Translations under genes and position numbers: made by a program
In this document: in pieces, positions 63,325-64,000 of the stretch
How the letters are laid out: each line of letters starts with the position of its first letter
Numbering within the stretch: the first letter of the stretch is position 1
From: Heliopora coerulea
Lineage: Eukaryota > Cnidaria > Anthozoa > Scleralcyonacea > Helioporidae
Reading direction: 5' to 3'
Assembly: GCA_030142905.1 (NCBI GenBank)
Contig: JASJOG010000032.1
Location: 1,350,001 to 1,414,000 of the forward strand
Length of the DNA: 64,000 nt
Notes under the pieces: generated by a model
The model's database searches: none
The model's input: the letters and a program-made list of their open reading frames with translations, nothing else
What the model was told of the DNA's origin: nothing

Positions 63325-63923
63325 TGACGCACTTAAATAGTGTGAAAACATCATAACAACGCCAATCAAACTCAACTTCCGCTTCCCATTGTCAAACAAG
63401 TGGAAATTATTCATAAATCCATCACTACATCAAGTCGTAGAGCAAATGGCAATCAGCAAGTCAAGTGACCGAACAAAGAAACTGACAATCAAACTCAAGT
63501 ACCACACAAGCAAAAGACGCGTGACTTCCGACACGGTTTCTCGAACGCTGGTGATTTCTCAATGACTTCTCTTCTTTACAAAAATACCGAACGAAAATAA
63601 CATTGAGAAAACCGCAAAACTCAGATGAACATCTGGATATATTTTTGAAAGACAATCACCAAAGAACGAAGACGTAAGAAGCATTTGAAACAAGGGTACG
63701 GGAAGACAAACAAGTTGAAGAAGAGTCCAAGGTATAGTCGACTTATGTTTTAAAATTTAACCCACTAAACTCGACCAATTTTCATACAAAACACATTGAA
63801 ATGTTCTTCACGCCGCAAGGAATGTTTCGATATTATTTACAAGAAAATCAGTCGAAAACTCAAAAAGTTATGCGAATTTGCCCCCCTCTACCAAGACGTT
63901 TGTAATGCAATAAGCGCCACATG
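63325..63923 (-). repeat. Element 2 right terminal inverted repeat
   Basis: Partner of 34190-34785 in inverted orientation: ATCATAACAACGCCAATCAA, ATTATTCATAAATCCATCAC and CTCAAAAAGTTATGCGAATT are recognisable in both. Past 63923 the resemblance weakens, and the window ends at 64000 before any clear boundary. Confidence 0.85.
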
Positions 63924-64000
63924 TAATCCATGAGACACAAATGCTCCCATTTCTTAAAATCAAAAAACACATTATTTTCATCCGCATAAAATGGGTTCTC

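Larger units (their letters stand above)
34190..63923. mobile_element. Adintovirus/Polinton-like element 2
   Basis: About 29.7 kb between inverted repeats, or about 24 kb without the Penelope and Gypsy insertions. Contains integrase, penton-like protein, pX-like core, major capsid, adenain-like protease, packaging ATPase, polymerase B, SET-domain protein and two tRNA genes. The capsid and polymerase differ clearly from element 1, so this is another lineage. The outer ends are uncertain: similarity between the repeats fades at 34190 and 63923, and the right side runs to the window edge. All core genes are damaged. Confidence 0.88.

Noticed and set aside
1..64000. CRISPR arrays or bacterial operons
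   Set aside because: No regularly spaced repeats and no bacterial gene organisation; everything recognisable is eukaryotic mobile DNA.

Overview
The window is AT-rich eukaryotic DNA made almost entirely of transposons and integrated virus-like elements; I found no convincing host protein-coding gene. The mix (CR1/L2-like LINEs, Mag-type Gypsy and BEL/Pao LTR elements, Penelope, Crypton, Polinton/adintovirus-type DNA elements) fits an invertebrate metazoan. The Polinton capsid, integrase and packaging genes look most like those of cnidarians, but the host assignment is inference.

Layout. 1-0.18 kb: tail of a retroelement pol. 0.42-3.5 kb: decayed LINE on the minus strand. 3,875-8,285: Gypsy copy 1, with 141-bp LTRs and a GATAC target duplication. 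8.46-9.4 kb: remains of a Crypton-type tyrosine recombinase. 9.4-11.53 kb: part of a second LINE. 11,527-17.05 kb: a BEL/Pao element lacking its upstream LTR. Its reverse transcriptase is split by a tRNA-bearing fold-back insertion at 14,913-15,477. 17.48-32.5 kb: Polinton-like element 1, with a minus-strand block (DNA polymerase B, small membrane proteins, a fibre with phage-tail-like repeats, a penton-like protein) and a divergent plus-strand block (integrase, major capsid, packaging ATPase). It is cut off abruptly on the right. About 34.2-63.9 kb: element 2, bounded by diverged inverted repeats of about 600 bp. It is a different, adintovirus-like lineage and carries two tandem tRNA-Lys genes, integrase, penton-like protein, a basic pX-like core protein, major capsid, adenain-like protease, ATPase, a large polymerase B with an OTU-like N-terminal region, a SET-domain protein and several unrecognised small genes.

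Element 2 has itself been invaded. A Penelope fragment in inverted duplication lies at 38,966-40,468 (12-bp target duplication) and Gypsy copy 2 at 56,140-60,319 (AAGAC target duplication, inside a viral gene).

The viral genes form a familiar module: polymerase B for protein-primed replication, a retroviral-type integrase for insertion, and a jelly-roll capsid, penton, protease and packaging ATPase for virion assembly. Nearly all carry at least one frameshift or in-frame stop, so both elements look like decaying integrated copies. Many stops are TGA, in the viral genes and in Gypsy copy 2 alike, which fits loss of CGA codons by CpG deamination better than a changed genetic code.
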